Positions 5,432 to 5,462 of a stretch of 5,462 nucleotides of DNA are shown here, one piece after another. A program made the position numbers and the translations under genes. Below the pieces are notes generated by a model. It was not told the DNA's origin and made no database searches. It saw nothing but the letters and a program-made list of their open reading frames with translations. Positions within the stretch are counted from its first letter, which is position 1, and every line of letters starts with the position of its first letter. The stretch lies in NCBI GenBank assembly GCA_038522635.1, contig JBCBJZ010000191.1, positions 1-5,462 of the forward strand, in the 5' to 3' direction. This DNA comes from JBCBJZ01 sp038522635 (GTDB taxonomy: Bacteria; Pseudomonadota; Alphaproteobacteria; Rhizobiales; Hyphomicrobiaceae).

Positions 5432-5462
5432 CGGAAAGCGCTACGCGCGTCATGACGAGATC

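Overview
The window is a compact, GC-rich stretch of core metabolism. Gene order and protein sequence point to an alphaproteobacterium, most likely Hyphomicrobiales/Rhizobiales; this is inferred from family resemblance, and no marker gene is present. No mobile element, phage gene, CRISPR array, rRNA or tRNA was seen.

Layout. On the minus strand, reading from right to left out of an intergenic region, are hisC (2645-1443, histidinol-phosphate/aromatic aminotransferase), tyrC (1437-385, prephenate/arogenate dehydrogenase) and the N-terminal part of a ChaC-type gamma-glutamylcyclotransferase (341 to the left edge). The gaps of 5 and 43 bases suggest one operon. On the plus strand, reading away from the same intergenic region, are metX (2948-4150, homoserine O-acyltransferase) and metW (4140-4841), which overlap by 11 bases. 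A third transcription unit converges on metW from the right: a class I SAM-dependent methyltransferase-like protein (minus strand, 3' end at 4838) whose stop codon shares the TTAA tetranucleotide with the metW stop.

How the genes work together. MetX activates homoserine by acylation for methionine synthesis, and MetW is its usual small partner. HisC and TyrC catalyse transamination and dehydrogenation steps of the histidine and tyrosine/phenylalanine branches. The roughly 300-base divergent control region between them carries candidate back-to-back promoters, a strong inverted repeat just upstream of metX, and a short Met-rich leader ORF whose stop overlaps the metX GTG start.

Most of the window is ordinary conserved metabolism. 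The points deserving a second look are the structured metX leader, the apparent loss of reading frame at the N-terminus of the right-hand methyltransferase gene, and a 15-bp in-frame tandem repeat in the N-terminal extension of MetW. I found no convincing new multi-gene system.
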